Shown in pieces: positions 10,901-21,966 of a stretch of 64,000 nt of DNA. The notes under the pieces are model-generated. The model saw nothing but the letters and a program-made list of their open reading frames with translations. It was not told the origin of the DNA and did no database searches. How positions within the stretch are numbered: the first letter of the stretch is position 1; the number at the start of each line of letters is the position of its first letter. This stretch comes from Trichoplusia ni (taxonomy: Eukaryota; Arthropoda; Insecta; Lepidoptera; Noctuidae): NCBI RefSeq assembly GCF_003590095.1, contig NC_039488.1, forward strand, positions 8,556,001 through 8,620,000, read 5' to 3'. The position numbers were made by a program, and so were the translations under genes.

Positions 10901-13900
10901 AATAAAACTATTACGACTGACAATGTTTGTAAATAATGCTCATTTGTAAATCCTATATTACATAATGAATTCAGGCTTCATTAATTTTGCCTTTGATTGC
11001 GTGCTAAAAATAGAATACTTATTAGAATACACTTTCACTGATGGAGTTCCGTTTAAAATAGCGAATTTAATAATAGTTCGACATTTTGCGTATTTGTGTC
11101 ACGCTCGGTGCATCTCAAGTTTCTTTCCTGCTGCCGGTTGTCTACTGTACCAAATCTTTCTTTAATGAAGCGGTCCGTTTGGTGACCCTAACAATGTAGC
11201 TAAATTGCGACAACTGGAACTGAACGGTACCAGCTTGTGGTCGCCACTCTAGTTACAACTGCTTTATAGCGGTAAAGCAGACAAGTCACGCAAATTACCG
11301 TTTATTCGTAAGCGACATTATAACTGTAATAAAGAACAACAGTATGAAATGAAAATATAACGTCTCATAAAAAAGGATTTGGCGCAATACCAAAACAAAA
11401 CTGTCAACAATAGGCACACACGTCTGCGAACTATTGCGGAATTTCCAACCGTGAACACTAATAGGATATGTATGCATTAGAGCATTTTCCTTGCGCCAAA
11501 TCTATGTTTTAAAACATAATTATGTTAAACCGTAACATACATGAAACCATCAATAGCATTTACACATTTATCTCTACTGAAGTAACCTTTCGCTCTAATT
11601 CTGATTTTATCATCAATAAAATATGACGCACTACACTTCTTTAATCAAATAAGCAAAGACGCGAGATAAACATACATAAATAAGTTCTCAGCAATTCTTT
11701 AGGTGGCAGTCAGTACAATGTCATTTTAAAAATATACTAATTGAATGACACTGGCTGTTCAAGCAAAATTTGGAATCTTGATAAAGCATTTTGTTTTAAA
11801 CATGTTTTTTTTTTAAATAACAATGTTACTTCGTGTTTAGCATATACGTATATTTTGTAGTAGTGACCTTAAACGCCAAGGTTTCTAAGTGTTTCTATAC
11901 GTGCAGTCAAAATTGACAAGTCATGTTAGCAAGTTTCTTTACTATTGAGACAAGATTAGTAGGTATGTATTATGTTATGTTGGCATCATATTTTTTGTTA
12001 CAAGGTAAAACTTTTTAACATTGGTGCTATGGCGGAAACCGAATAAAAAACTGAACTCGACCAATTAGCCAAATGGTCTAACTTAACCTAAGTAGGCTAG
12101 AACAAATTAGGCCTGAATATAAAGAGTACTGAAGGCGGAACCAAACTGGGATAGAATATTGAGATGATGACTCACATTTTTGAATAAACAACAACACTAA
12201 TTAAACTCACGTGCTTGCAAAATTAACTATATTCTGTCTAGCACGTGTGGCGGATTTATTTTAATTGACAATTAAGTCTATCTTCTACTATAAAATAATG
12301 TGAGAATTTATGAAGATTTATTGATTATTGTTTGTGACTTTCACACGTTAAACTAACGGATTTGAGAAATCGGTTTATAGACATTTTATAAGAAAAGAAT
12401 CTATATTAACGTATGGTCGCAAAATTTTTAGGTTCTATAAAGATGTCACAAAAGTGCTCTATTTTAGAACTAGATCACCTGGCCATTATTGAAACTCCAG
12501 TAACGATATTGCTTGTTCATTTACTAATTGGCAAAATACCTTAACATAAATAAGGAAAATCTGTACTAAAATGTACGTGTTGTTAGTCTTACCTATCACT
12601 TAGCACATTCCGGTCGTGTCCCGGAGGCGGCAGGCTGAGCTGGTACGGCGTGTTGAAATAGTGCTGCTGTTCATGCGAGCGGTGCACCACGCGGCTCCCG
12701 CGGACCACCATGTAGCCGCTGTCGCCGATGTTGGCCGCGCGCATCACGCTTTCTGGCCGGTCTAGGATCATCACACATGCTGTGCTGCTGCCTGCAATAA
12801 AACATTAAAGTTTAATTTTACAAATGGTAGACGTGTTTCGGAAGGCACGTTAAATTGTGGGTCCAGGTTGTGTTACATACATCTCTGACAGTCGTTACTG
12901 GTAGTCAGAAGCTTTAATGTCTGACAACCAGTCTAACAATGGTTAACTTTTAAAACAATGGTACTTAGCTGAAAACGGTTAGACTGGAGGCCGACCCCAA
13001 CATAGTTGGGAAAAGGGTAGGCCAATGATGATAGACTAGAAATCCATGTTTTCCACGAAATGATACGCTTTCATGGCTAAGCCGCTAGACCGGTTGTGAT
13101 CAAATTTGTTATGGGGACTACTTAACCTCAAGAAGGTCAGAGGCAATTTTGGCAATTACTGTTATATTTGCTGTTATGTTAAGGTGACCTTAACGGGCAA
13201 TTTGTGTTGTAAAACACAGGTATTAGACATGGTTAGATGTTGCGAAAGACAATTTGAGGGTTAAACGACAATTATGAAAATCTTCCTAAGGCATTGATAA
13301 GAATAATCCCATTAATAACGTCAATTTTATGGCTAAACAGTATTTAACTACAAAGTATTCTTTTTAAGACGTCAGATGCATGTCTTTATCTAGGTATTAT
13401 AATATCAAAGTGATTTATTTTTAACTAGCTGTTGCCCGCGACTTCGTCTGCGTGGTTAGAAGATATAAGTTATGACTTTTTCTTCGCTCCTATTAGTCGC
13501 AGCGTGATGATATATAGCCTAAAACCTCTCTCGATGAATGGTCTATTCAACACAAAAATATTTTTTAATTTGAACCAGTAGTTCCTGAGATTAGCGCGTT
13601 CAAACAAACAAACAAACTCTTCAGCTTTATATATTAGTATAAGTATAAGTATATTAGTATATAGATGCCAACGATATCTTCGCTACGTTTCATCGATTTT
13701 TAATTTCTCGCGCGGAGATTTTAATATTACGATAACTCATTACCTATTCACTTTTTTGGTGTAGTGTAAAAGGCAATTTTGTTCTATATTACATGTATAA
13801 TATATCTAACTTATTTATTTGGATAAGGATTAATACTGTATTGTTAAAAATAGGTTCGTAAATAACCCATAATTTTACTGTATTAAGAAAACACATAAAA

Positions 13901-16900
13901 ATGGTTATTGTGGGTTATCCTTGGAAGATAGACATATACCACCGCGGACTTTTTTGTAGATTTATTAAAGAGGTACAAACCCGCCATACATAGTTTTGTT
14001 GTAACTCAAAAGGTTTTGGCAGCGTTCTCGAGGAAAGCTCTCGAATGGCTTAATTTTTTCCGACATGTTTAACTAATATCGTTGTAATATTGTCAGTTTA
14101 CACAAAACCTAAACTTATTATACACTAAAACCTTCCTCAAGAATTGCTCTATCTATTGTTGAAAACCGCATCAAAATCCGTTTGCGTAGTTTTAAAGATT
14201 TAAGCGTTCATAGGGACATACAACATGACACATGACAGAAAAAGCGACTTTGTTTTATACTATGTAGTGATAAAGCATCACCGTTAAATTTTCATGTACA
14301 TTCAATTGGAATATATTCGGGCAAACAAGCTATGCAGATAAATCCAGATTCTATTAGCAGTTCACTTATTGTTGGTGGTATCTGGATTACTCTTGCCTAG
14401 CTCCAAAGGCGTCATGTTTCACTCAGGATCATCGTGATCGACGTCATCCTTACTAAAGAATAATTTTGTAAGTAAAAGTAAATAAATATTGTAATTCCTA
14501 AAGAAATGATCATTGATACCATTATCTTATCGGAAAACACTAAATTGTTTGTTTGTATAATAACCTTGACATATTAAAAGCTAATACAGAACAAATTGTA
14601 TATCATTGTGATATGAGTGAACTATAAACACTAACAGGAAGTGTTCAGAAAAATGTACTCATTAAACTACAACAGAATTTATCAGTATCTAATTTATTTC
14701 ATTGAACTTTGCATCAGATCCACTTATTGGTCTACACACGCCATACAGAGAACTAATTAAAACTTGGACTTTGTATTGTTCAATTGAAACAGTCAACAAT
14801 TACTTGATTGTATGGTGTTTATAATAAATATGTAGGTATATTTACATAGCAATGTGGAGTGGTAAGGCTCATTTGGACGATGCGAGAACTATCCTGAGAA
14901 TTGCAATACATTGCGTTGCCGCGCAGCGCTGGTATCAAAAGTGATATACGATGTCTGGCAATGTATGGCAACTTGCAGAGAATTTTAGCAAAAACTAAAT
15001 TAGCTTGCATATTTTTTCAGTTACATGAAAAAATTATGTAGGGGTTTACTGGCGCGTCTTTATCGGGATCGGCCGACTAGTTTCGGTGAGGTCGCCGCGG
15101 CAATTCATGATTAAGGACTCTGTTCGATTCTGAAACTAGGGAGTAAATTGTTTCTTTCTATGAAGCATAAATCCTCAAGAAAGCTGAAAAAGTTTAAACA
15201 TACCCAGTATTGGTTTCTTGTGTTCCAATAATTCATAATAAGACTTGGCCAGTAAGTCTCCCGGTTCGGACATCTTGAAGTGTCCCATCTGGACGAGCCT
15301 CTCGCATGTCCTCATGAGGTACGAGGAGAACTCGCCGGGGTCGATGCCGTAAGCACGCCATCCTCCTACACCATCAGCCACACCTGTTAAAGAATTATCA
15401 ACATTACTATTGTTAAGTTAATACATTCATTTTATCATACAGTTTTTTATTGCTCTATTATTAAAATTTATTGTCACAACTTGTGGGGAGGTATCATAAT
15501 TATTTATTCAACAACGGATTACTCACGCGTATTTATAAGGATACCCCGATTAGTTTTCGACCCAACTGGAGTACTTACTCATTGAAGATCAGTAACGCGG
15601 CGGCGGAGTCGCGGGTCAAACTTTCAAATAGTTCGATTCACGACCCTGATTCGTCTCCAATACGATTCTGGTTGGTCCAGAATCTACCCTATCCCTAACT
15701 AAACTGGGTGCTACTATCCTGATTTAATAGTTTTTATTCCTCCTACTACTTTTTCACTACATATTTTATAGTGAATTTTAGCCCAAGCAGCCTCTCCAAC
15801 ATGCTACAATCATTAATTTAACACAATGCCCATGTATAATGTATGTATAACATTGTTACAATACTTAGGACCCTATAACTGAAGTAACAGAAGCAACTAA
15901 ATAAATATTTTTCTGTTAAAGTGCCATTATAATGACTTCATTCACCATGAACATGATGAAACATTGTATTTTTAATGCTTTAAACAAAGTGGTATTCAGG
16001 TATGCTATTTATAAAATAGCACATTTTCATTGGTCTAAAATGTTTAACAATGACTTTAAACAAAAGGCTAAAAGACTACCATGATTAGTCCAATAAGAAA
16101 CAATTACATAAAGTCAAATTATTTTTCTTATTGGACCTACAAAAACTTACATTAGCATCACAGGCGTTACAGACTATTTGAAACATAGTTGCACACAGTT
16201 TTTTTTTAGTTTTAAATGAAGAGGCAATATTCTTTTTATTCTAGACATGTCATTTGCTGTCTAATAAGATTTTTTAATTCGTAAGATTTTATTTTTATTA
16301 ATATATTTTACATAAATTATCAGGAAACTTTTATTACGCCAAGATGAATTTTTTTTGATTGAATTCTAATGAGAAAATTGTTTTTTTTGTTGATTGATAT
16401 GACTAAGGTTGCTTTGACAATGCCTATACCTGTGCTTAACTGTAAGTTACTCGTGTTACATAATTTTATTACTGTTAGTTGTACCAACATAACAATGAAC
16501 CATGACTATTATTAGAATTTTGTTATGAGAGTATATACAAGTATAAACATATCTATGTTCACACGGATATAGTTATTTGTTTTGAGTCTATACATTAGTT
16601 TTAGATAGTAATGAGTAGATTAGTAGTAATTATCTGTATTAAAGGCAATTTATATATTGCTTTTCTTCTATTGAAATGCTTATTTTCCATTTGTTTGAAT
16701 AAACAAGGTATTAGAATTCTGTTTTATTTGTTGATATACTGCTGACACTGAAATTAGTGACTTTTAAATTTTCATTGCAATTTGTAAAAGAAAAGTGCAG
16801 AAAAGCTGTTTTTTTTATAAAAAAATCTAAAAATATTTTTACTCTTGAAACAATTATTCACGATTTTTATTTAACATCCTTAATTAATATAGTAAGTAAA

Positions 16901-17607
16901 GGTAGTAAGAAATTAAGTTAACCTAAAATTTAGCTTCAATGATGCAAGCAAAACACAAACAGTAAAAATAATAATTAAACTGATAATTTGCAATAACAAT
17001 GAAATAGGACTTTTGGATGATAAATATTTTAATTTCGTCCCTAATTCAATAAAAATCAAAAGATTAATCTGAGTTCTCAACAACATTATCAATAGCACGC
17101 ATTTTAATGACAGCAGTGTGATGTGCTTTGTTTGTGTAACAATATTTAAAAAATGCTGTACCATTTTTATCTAGAATTTATAAAAAGTTTATTAATTAAT
17201 TGAAAGGCTTAAAAAAAAGGTTTTTCTATAATGTTATAGCGAAAATATCAAATGTACACGAAATTCGGAGAACACAAAATGTTACTCGAAAAATGTTTTC
17301 GATAAGTTCGTGAACATAATGATAACAAGTTTCGTGAATGGCGAAATGGTCTGACAATAACAAATTATTGTTGTTTACCAATGACATCCGCGTTGCTAGA
17401 ATTGGTGGAGAACCATGCGTCGTCACCGAACTGTCCTTTGCGTGTTCTTCCATTAGCAATGTCTTTAGGAAATCCACAAACCACTGAAACTAAATAAGGA
17501 TGTTTCCTTGATGAAACGTTTAATTCAGCAGCACTTGAGAAACTCGATAGTCCATTTCGTAAAGCACGTGATAACAGTCTCCCTGTCCAGAAAATAGACT
17601 GCATCAT
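7967..17607 (-). CDS. PPTC7: Protein phosphatase PTC7 homolog, mitochondrial PP2C family
   Basis: Five coding exons on the minus strand: 17607-17379, 15383-15204, 12791-12593, 8606-8347 and 8016-7967. They total 918 nt and 305 aa, all borders are GT-AG, and all phases close. The product is a metal-dependent Ser/Thr phosphatase of mitochondria, linked in yeast and mammals to coenzyme Q synthesis, protein import and restraint of BNIP3/NIX mitophagy. The N-terminus (MMQSIFWTGRLLSRALRNG) is basic and lacks acidic residues, like a mitochondrial targeting signal. PP2C motifs follow: GDDAW (61-65), ADGVGGW (79-85, metal Asp80), NIGDSG, HEQQHYFNTP, ATDGVFDN (223-230, Asp225) and GGKPDD (290-295). Length equals the animal family norm (about 304). 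An out-of-frame ATG lies four bases upstream of the chosen start. The introns carry a SINE, two Helitron-like repeats and other mobile remnants. Confidence 0.96.
8650..8864 (-). mobile_element. tRNA-derived SINE, lepidopteran type
   Basis: Read on the minus strand, it starts gacgacctccgtggtcgagt and contains a pol III A box (TGGTCGAGTGG, about 8842-8852) and a B box (GGTTCGATCC, about 8792-8801). An unrelated body with TTACGTTGTATCTGAATTCC follows, and then a T/A-rich tail near 8650. A tRNA-like head plus body is the mark of a SINE. The head lacks a proper cloverleaf, so it is not a working tRNA gene. Its 3' edge is approximate. It abuts the Helitron-like element on the right. Confidence 0.8.
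8866..9178 (+). mobile_element. Non-autonomous Helitron-like element (Lep1-type)
   Basis: The left end carries CCTACTACTATTATAAAGGC near 8871. The right end carries CGCAGACGAAGTCGCGGGCA and finishes in CTAGT (9174-9178), followed by a T as Helitrons require. It has no coding capacity. The last 52 bases or so recur exactly, in reverse, at 13422-13475. The Lep1 assignment is from memory of lepidopteran repeats. The exact left border is uncertain. Confidence 0.72.
12826..13036 (+). mobile_element. 3' remnant of a non-LTR retrotransposon or related SINE
   Basis: Contains blocks that I recognise as a dispersed lepidopteran repeat: cggaaggcacgttaaattg, gacagtcgttactggtagtc, gtctgacaaccagtctaa and gaccccaacatagttgggaa, ending in a GATGATA tail. 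Element tails built of GATGAT fit RTE-like LINEs or SINEs that borrow their 3' end. It has no coding capacity. The family name is inferred, not searched. Confidence 0.6.
13424..13665 (-). mobile_element. Second Helitron-like element, reverse orientation
   Basis: On the minus strand it starts TCTATAT, with A before it. It contains GTTTGTTTGTTTGAACGCGC and ends CTAGT with T after it (3' border 13424). A|TC...CTAGT|T is the Helitron insertion signature. The 3' end repeats that of 8866-9178 almost exactly, but the body differs. It has no coding capacity. Confidence 0.7.
15042..15142. repeat. actagtc hairpin repeat, copy A
   Basis: The left half is the reverse complement of the family core (ccgaaactagtcgg, cccgataaa). 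The right half runs forward (tcatgattaaggactc, then gaaactagg). Two half copies therefore face each other. It lies 60 bp from the exon 2 splice donor of PPTC7. See copies at 15519, 40698 and 45185. Confidence 0.65.
15384..17378. other. PPTC7 intron 1 (2.0 kb)
   Basis: Contains the hairpin repeat copy B at 15519-15585. The rest is AT-rich with T runs, and I see no gene or paired repeat. Confidence 0.8.
15519..15585 (-). repeat. actagtc hairpin repeat, copy B
   Basis: Reverse complement of the core: ttactcacgcgtatttata, then a diverged actagtttcg block (here ttagttttcg), cccaactggagt and actcatt. It differs from the copy at 45185 at several bases, so it is older. Confidence 0.6.
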
Positions 17608-19176
17608 TCATTAGTTGAATCGTACTTTGACACCAGCTTTTCACAAGAGATCAAATGCAACTAACGTTAGCATTTTCGTAAAACATCTACACATACAAGT
17701 CACATTCAGCCACAACACGAATTTAAAATAAAATTTTGTATCACTTTGAGACGTATTTTCGATTTTTCTTACATTTGTCTCGTGACTGATGGAACGAACA
17801 TTGGACAATCATAGAGAATCAGACAGAATCAGAGCATGAATTCATCGACGAAAGAGTTTTGACAAGTGTGATTTTAACACTGGTAACATTAATGGTTAAG
17901 TTAGATTTACGATTCAGGAAAAAAAGTGTGAAGTCGTAGAAATAACATATTCGTTTTTAAATAATTTCATCAAACTATAATTCTGGGGTTAATTGTGACA
18001 TGCATGCGAGTGATTCCCGTTCCTCTTATCAATAGCTAATGCCAGTGGTATTCTTTTCTGGACCTGGAACAGGAGTTAAGCCTTTAGTGTAATCCAAATT
18101 TAGTTAATTGTGTTAAGTATACTTACTAGATATCTTCTCTGATTCGTATATAAAATTTGTATCCTTCCATATCCGAGTTTAACTTTGAACACCAAGCCTG
18201 AACAATAATTTATCTTTCACGGGAATCAAAATACAAACAAATGCCTGATCCATTAAAAATTGAATCTTATCAAGTCTCATGGTAGAAACAGCACTCTTGA
18301 GGAGTCATACTACATGTTTTATCATTTTTTTAATGTATTATGTCCGTTCATGAGTATTAAGTTTTATTAAATTCTTAAGATATGCTAGTGGTTCGAATTG
18401 AAATATGCTATTGTCGAAGACGATTTTAGGTCAACGAAAGCAGAATTCGAATTCAATTTCTAACGAATCGAGGAAAGTGTTCACTTTTAAAAGCTTCCAC
18501 AACGAAATAATTTATAATTATTGTCATAGCGTGGTAAATAATTCTATTCTTTTAAAATCTTATTAATTGCAATCATGATATCAGAAAGTGGCGCTGTCCA
18601 ATTCGCGGACAGCAGCTAGAAAATAATAAAAAGAAATGTGCGTTGTTTCCAATGATAAATTCATTGGTAACAACGTACATGAAGCGTAGCTGAAAACAGT
18701 TTTATTTGTTCCCATAATTTTACTGCGAATTTAATTTAATATTTTTGTCTTTCCTTATTCCCATTGTAAATCTGCCTTAACATTTTAGGTTACTTTCTTC
18801 CTGGATGGTATAAACAAACCCTTATATTAGCTGTCAGAATTCTGTTCAAAGTAAAAGGCACTTTAAACTATGTGCAGTAAAGACGATAAAAGCCTGCATG
18901 GCGATTGATTAGCGAACAATATTGATCCATAAACAATAAGCTCTGACTGACGTTTCAAGCGGATCTATGGAAAAGGAAGGCGTTGTAGAACTAGTAGAAG
19001 AAATCTCATCTTTTCCGAATAATTGTAATGACGGCCGCTAATTGATTAGTTGTAATTCTACGCCGATCTACATTTTTGTCGTTATAATCGATAGGTTTAA
19101 TATTTCGGAGTCATTATTTCGCTACAAAGTGTAAAGAAAAGGCATAAAACTGGTGTTCGATAAGTCACTTGGCAAT
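17608..19176. promoter_or_regulatory. Head-to-head intergenic region of PPTC7 and AP-2alpha
   Basis: 1.57 kb between two divergent start codons, so it must hold both promoters and 5' UTRs. No TATA box could be assigned with confidence. Short GC-richer stretches lie at about 18590-18620 and 19030-19100. No gene is visible. Confidence 0.5.
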
Positions 19177-21966
19177 ATGCCTGCCGTCAGGGGAGATGGA
19201 ATGCGAGGGCTCGCAGTCTTCATATCAGACATAAGAAACTGCAAAAGCAAAGAAGCGGAAATAAAGAGGATCAATAAAGAACTGGCGAATATCAGAAGTA
19301 AGTTCAAAGGTGATAAAACTCTTGATGGGTACCAGAAAAAGAAGTATGTATGTAAACTCCTATTTATCTTTTTGCTGGGTCATGATATTGACTTCGGTCA
19401 TATGGAAGCCGTCAACTTACTCTCATCCAATAAGTATTCCGAAAAGCAAATCGGTTATCTGTTCATATCTGTGCTGGTCAACACCAACAGTGACCTGATA
19501 AAGCTTATCATCCAGAGTATCAAAAATGACCTGCAATCACGTAACCCAATCCATGTCAACTTGGCACTGCAATGTATTGCTAACATTGGCAGCAAAGATA
19601 TGGCTGAAGCCTTTGGCACAGAAATACCCAAACTACTAGTGTCTGGGGACACCATGGATGTAGTGAAACAATCTGCTGCTCTCTGCCTATTGAGACTGTT
19701 CAGAAAGTCACCAGAAATTATTCCTGGAGGTGAGTGGACTTCTCGAATCATACACCTTTTGAATGATCCACACATGGGTGTGGTAACTGCAGCAACATCT
19801 TTAATTGATGCTCTTGTCAAAAAGAATCCAGAAGAATACAAGGGTTGTGTAACTCTGGCAGTTGCAAGACTCAGTAGGATTGTCACTGCTAGCTACACAG
19901 ACCTACAAGATTACACATATTACTTTGTGCCAGCTCCTTGGCTGTCTGTAAAATTACTTCGCCTACTGCAAAATTATACTCCACCCTCAGAAGAGCCTGG
20001 AGTAAGAGGTCGGCTCTCAGAATGCCTGGAAACTATTTTCAATAAAGCACAGGAACCTCCAAAGTCTAAAAAAGTACAACACTCAAATGCTAAGAATGCT
20101 GTCCTGTTTGAGGCTATAAGCTTGATTATACATAATGATAGTGAACCCAACTTGCTTGTGCGGGCCTGCAATCAACTGGGTCAGTTCCTCAGTAACCGTG
20201 AGACCAATCTCAGATACCTGGCTCTTGAGTCCATGTGTCATCTGGCTACTTCTGAATTTTCTCATGAGGCTGTCAAAAAACACCAAGAAGTTGTTATACT
20301 GTCCATGAAAATGGAAAAAGATGTATCTGTCCGACAGCAGGCTGTGGACCTACTTTATGCAATGTGTGACAAAACAAATGCTGAAGAGATTGTCCAAGAG
20401 ATGTTGGCTTACTTAGAAACTGCTGACTATTCTATAAGGGAAGAAATGGTATTAAAAGTAGCCATATTGGCTGAAAAGTATGCAACTGATTTCACTTGGT
20501 ATGTTGATGTGATTCTGAACCTCATTAGAATTGCTGGAGACTATGTCTCAGAAGAAGTTTGGTACAGAGTTATACAGATTGTAATTAATAGAGAGGAAGT
20601 TCAAGGATATGCTGCTAAGACTGTCTTTGAAGCTCTACAGGCGCCTACTTGTCATGAGAATATGGTGAAGGTTGGAGGATACATACTTGGAGAATTTGGA
20701 AATCTGATTGCAGGAGACACTAGATCCTCTCCTCAAGTTCAGTTTGAGTTGCTTCATTCAAAGTATCACCTCTGTTCAGCTGCTACAAGGGCTTTGCTGT
20801 TATCCACATACATCAAACTTGTTAACCTATTCCCAGAAATTAAGAATAGGGTACAAGAAGTTTTTCGAGCCGATTCCAACTTACGTTCTTCTGATGTAGA
20901 ATTACAACAGAGAGCATCAGAATATCTACAGTTAAGTATTGTCGCTAGTGCTGATGTTTTGGCGACAGTACTGGAGGAAATGCCAGCCTTCCCAGAAAGG
21001 GAATCTTCCATTTTGGCTGTTTTGAAAAAGAAAAAGCCTGGACGTATTCCAGATGATGTTAGGGAGTCAAAGAGTCCTCAGCCAACATCAGTTCCTGCTC
21101 CTATAATTAACAGCTCAAATAATACAAACAGCTCAAGTGCAGATTTACTAGGACTTTCTACACCTCCTGGCACCACTGCTCCTGCAACTGGAAATGGATT
21201 ACTTGATGTGCTTGGAGATCTTTACACAGCTCCTAAAATCAGTCCCAGTACAGTCCAACAAAATAACATCAAAAAGTTCTTATTTAAAAATAATGGAGTC
21301 TTATTTGAAAATGATCTGATTCAGATTGGAGTAAAAAGTGAATTTAGACAGAACTTGGGAAGAATTGGTCTGTTCTATGGCAACAAGACTCAGTTCCCTA
21401 TTCAAACTGTCCGTCCTGAATTACATTGGACAGATTTGCATAAGCTGAATGTGCAAATGAAACCCATGGAACCAATACTTGAGGCAGGTGCTCAGATCCA
21501 ACAAATGCTGACTGCTGAATGCATTGAAGATTTCATTGATGCTCCAAGCATGTCTGTTTCATTTGTGTACAACAATGTCCCTCAAAAAATCACCATGAAA
21601 CTTCCACTCACTCTTAACAAGTTCTTTGAACCAACAGAAATGAATGGTGAGTCATTCTTTGCTAGATGGAAAAATCTAGGTGGAGAACAACAGAGAGCGC
21701 AAAAGATATTTAAAGCTCAAGGTTCCATCGATATCCCGGCGACGCGCACCAAATTAGCTGGCTTTGGTATGCAGTTGTTAGATGGTATTGATCCCAATCC
21801 TGATAATTTCGTGTGTGCTGGTATTGTCCACACCAGAATGCAGCAAGTAGGATGTCTTATGAGATTGGAACCAAACAAACAAGCTCAAATGTTTAGACTG
21901 ACTGTGAGATCTAGCAAAGAAACAGTCTCACATGAAATTTGCAATCTTCTAGCAGATCAATTTTAA
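19177..21966 (+). CDS. AP-2alpha: AP-2 complex subunit alpha (alpha-adaptin)
   Basis: One uninterrupted frame of 929 codons, near the family length of about 940. It is the large subunit of the clathrin adaptor AP-2 at the plasma membrane, binding PIP2 and dileucine cargo and, through its ear, endocytic accessory proteins. The N-terminal helical trunk (1-620) opens MPAVRGDGMRGLAVFISDIR. The basic PIP2 patch is visible at about 42-60 (KFKG, then QKKKYVCK). The hinge (about 620-690) is Ser/Pro/Asn-rich. The ear (about 700-929) has the platform motif FFARW at 827-831 and ends NLLADQF. The start is ATG 19177, with A at -3; upstream in-frame codons include no other ATG. The protein is highly conserved with no damage. 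The absence of introns is odd beside neighbours with 3-24 coding exons. Confidence 0.98.
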   Translation: MPAVRGDGMRGLAVFISDIRNCKSKEAEIKRINKELANIRSKFKGDKTLDGYQKKKYVCKLLFIFLLGHDIDFGHMEAVNLLSSNKYSEKQIGYLFISVLVNTNSDLIKLIIQSIKNDLQSRNPIHVNLALQCIANIGSKDMAEAFGTEIPKLLVSGDTMDVVKQSAALCLLRLFRKSPEIIPGGEWTSRIIHLLNDPHMGVVTAATSLIDALVKKNPEEYKGCVTLAVARLSRIVTASYTDLQDYTYYFVPAPWLSVKLLRLLQNYTPPSEEPGVRGRLSECLETIFNKAQEPPKSKKVQHSNAKNAVLFEAISLIIHNDSEPNLLVRACNQLGQFLSNRETNLRYLALESMCHLATSEFSHEAVKKHQEVVILSMKMEKDVSVRQQAVDLLYAMCDKTNAEEIVQEMLAYLETADYSIREEMVLKVAILAEKYATDFTWYVDVILNLIRIAGDYVSEEVWYRVIQIVINREEVQGYAAKTVFEALQAPTCHENMVKVGGYILGEFGNLIAGDTRSSPQVQFELLHSKYHLCSAATRALLLSTYIKLVNLFPEIKNRVQEVFRADSNLRSSDVELQQRASEYLQLSIVASADVLATVLEEMPAFPERESSILAVLKKKKPGRIPDDVRESKSPQPTSVPAPIINSSNNTNSSSADLLGLSTPPGTTAPATGNGLLDVLGDLYTAPKISPSTVQQNNIKKFLFKNNGVLFENDLIQIGVKSEFRQNLGRIGLFYGNKTQFPIQTVRPELHWTDLHKLNVQMKPMEPILEAGAQIQQMLTAECIEDFIDAPSMSVSFVYNNVPQKITMKLPLTLNKFFEPTEMNGESFFARWKNLGGEQQRAQKIFKAQGSIDIPATRTKLAGFGMQLLDGIDPNPDNFVCAGIVHTRMQQVGCLMRLEPNKQAQMFRLTVRSSKETVSHEICNLLADQF

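Larger units (their letters stand above)
8607..12592. other. PPTC7 intron 3 (4.0 kb)
   Basis: Lies between exons 3 and 4. The exon-4-side end holds a tRNA-headed SINE (about 8650-8864) and a Helitron-like element (about 8866-9178). The remaining 3.4 kb is AT-rich with short chance frames only. A mildly GC-richer patch at about 11040-11290 has no recognisable feature. Confidence 0.8.
12792..15203. other. PPTC7 intron 2 (2.4 kb)
   Basis: Holds a LINE-like 3' remnant (12826-13036), a reverse Helitron-like copy (13424-13665) and, close to exon 2, a copy of the actagtc hairpin repeat (15042-15142). I see nothing in about 13670-15040. Confidence 0.8.

Noticed and set aside
19122..21011. Antisense and shifted frames across AP-2alpha
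   Set aside because: The true frame is highly conserved along its whole length; the others are by-products.
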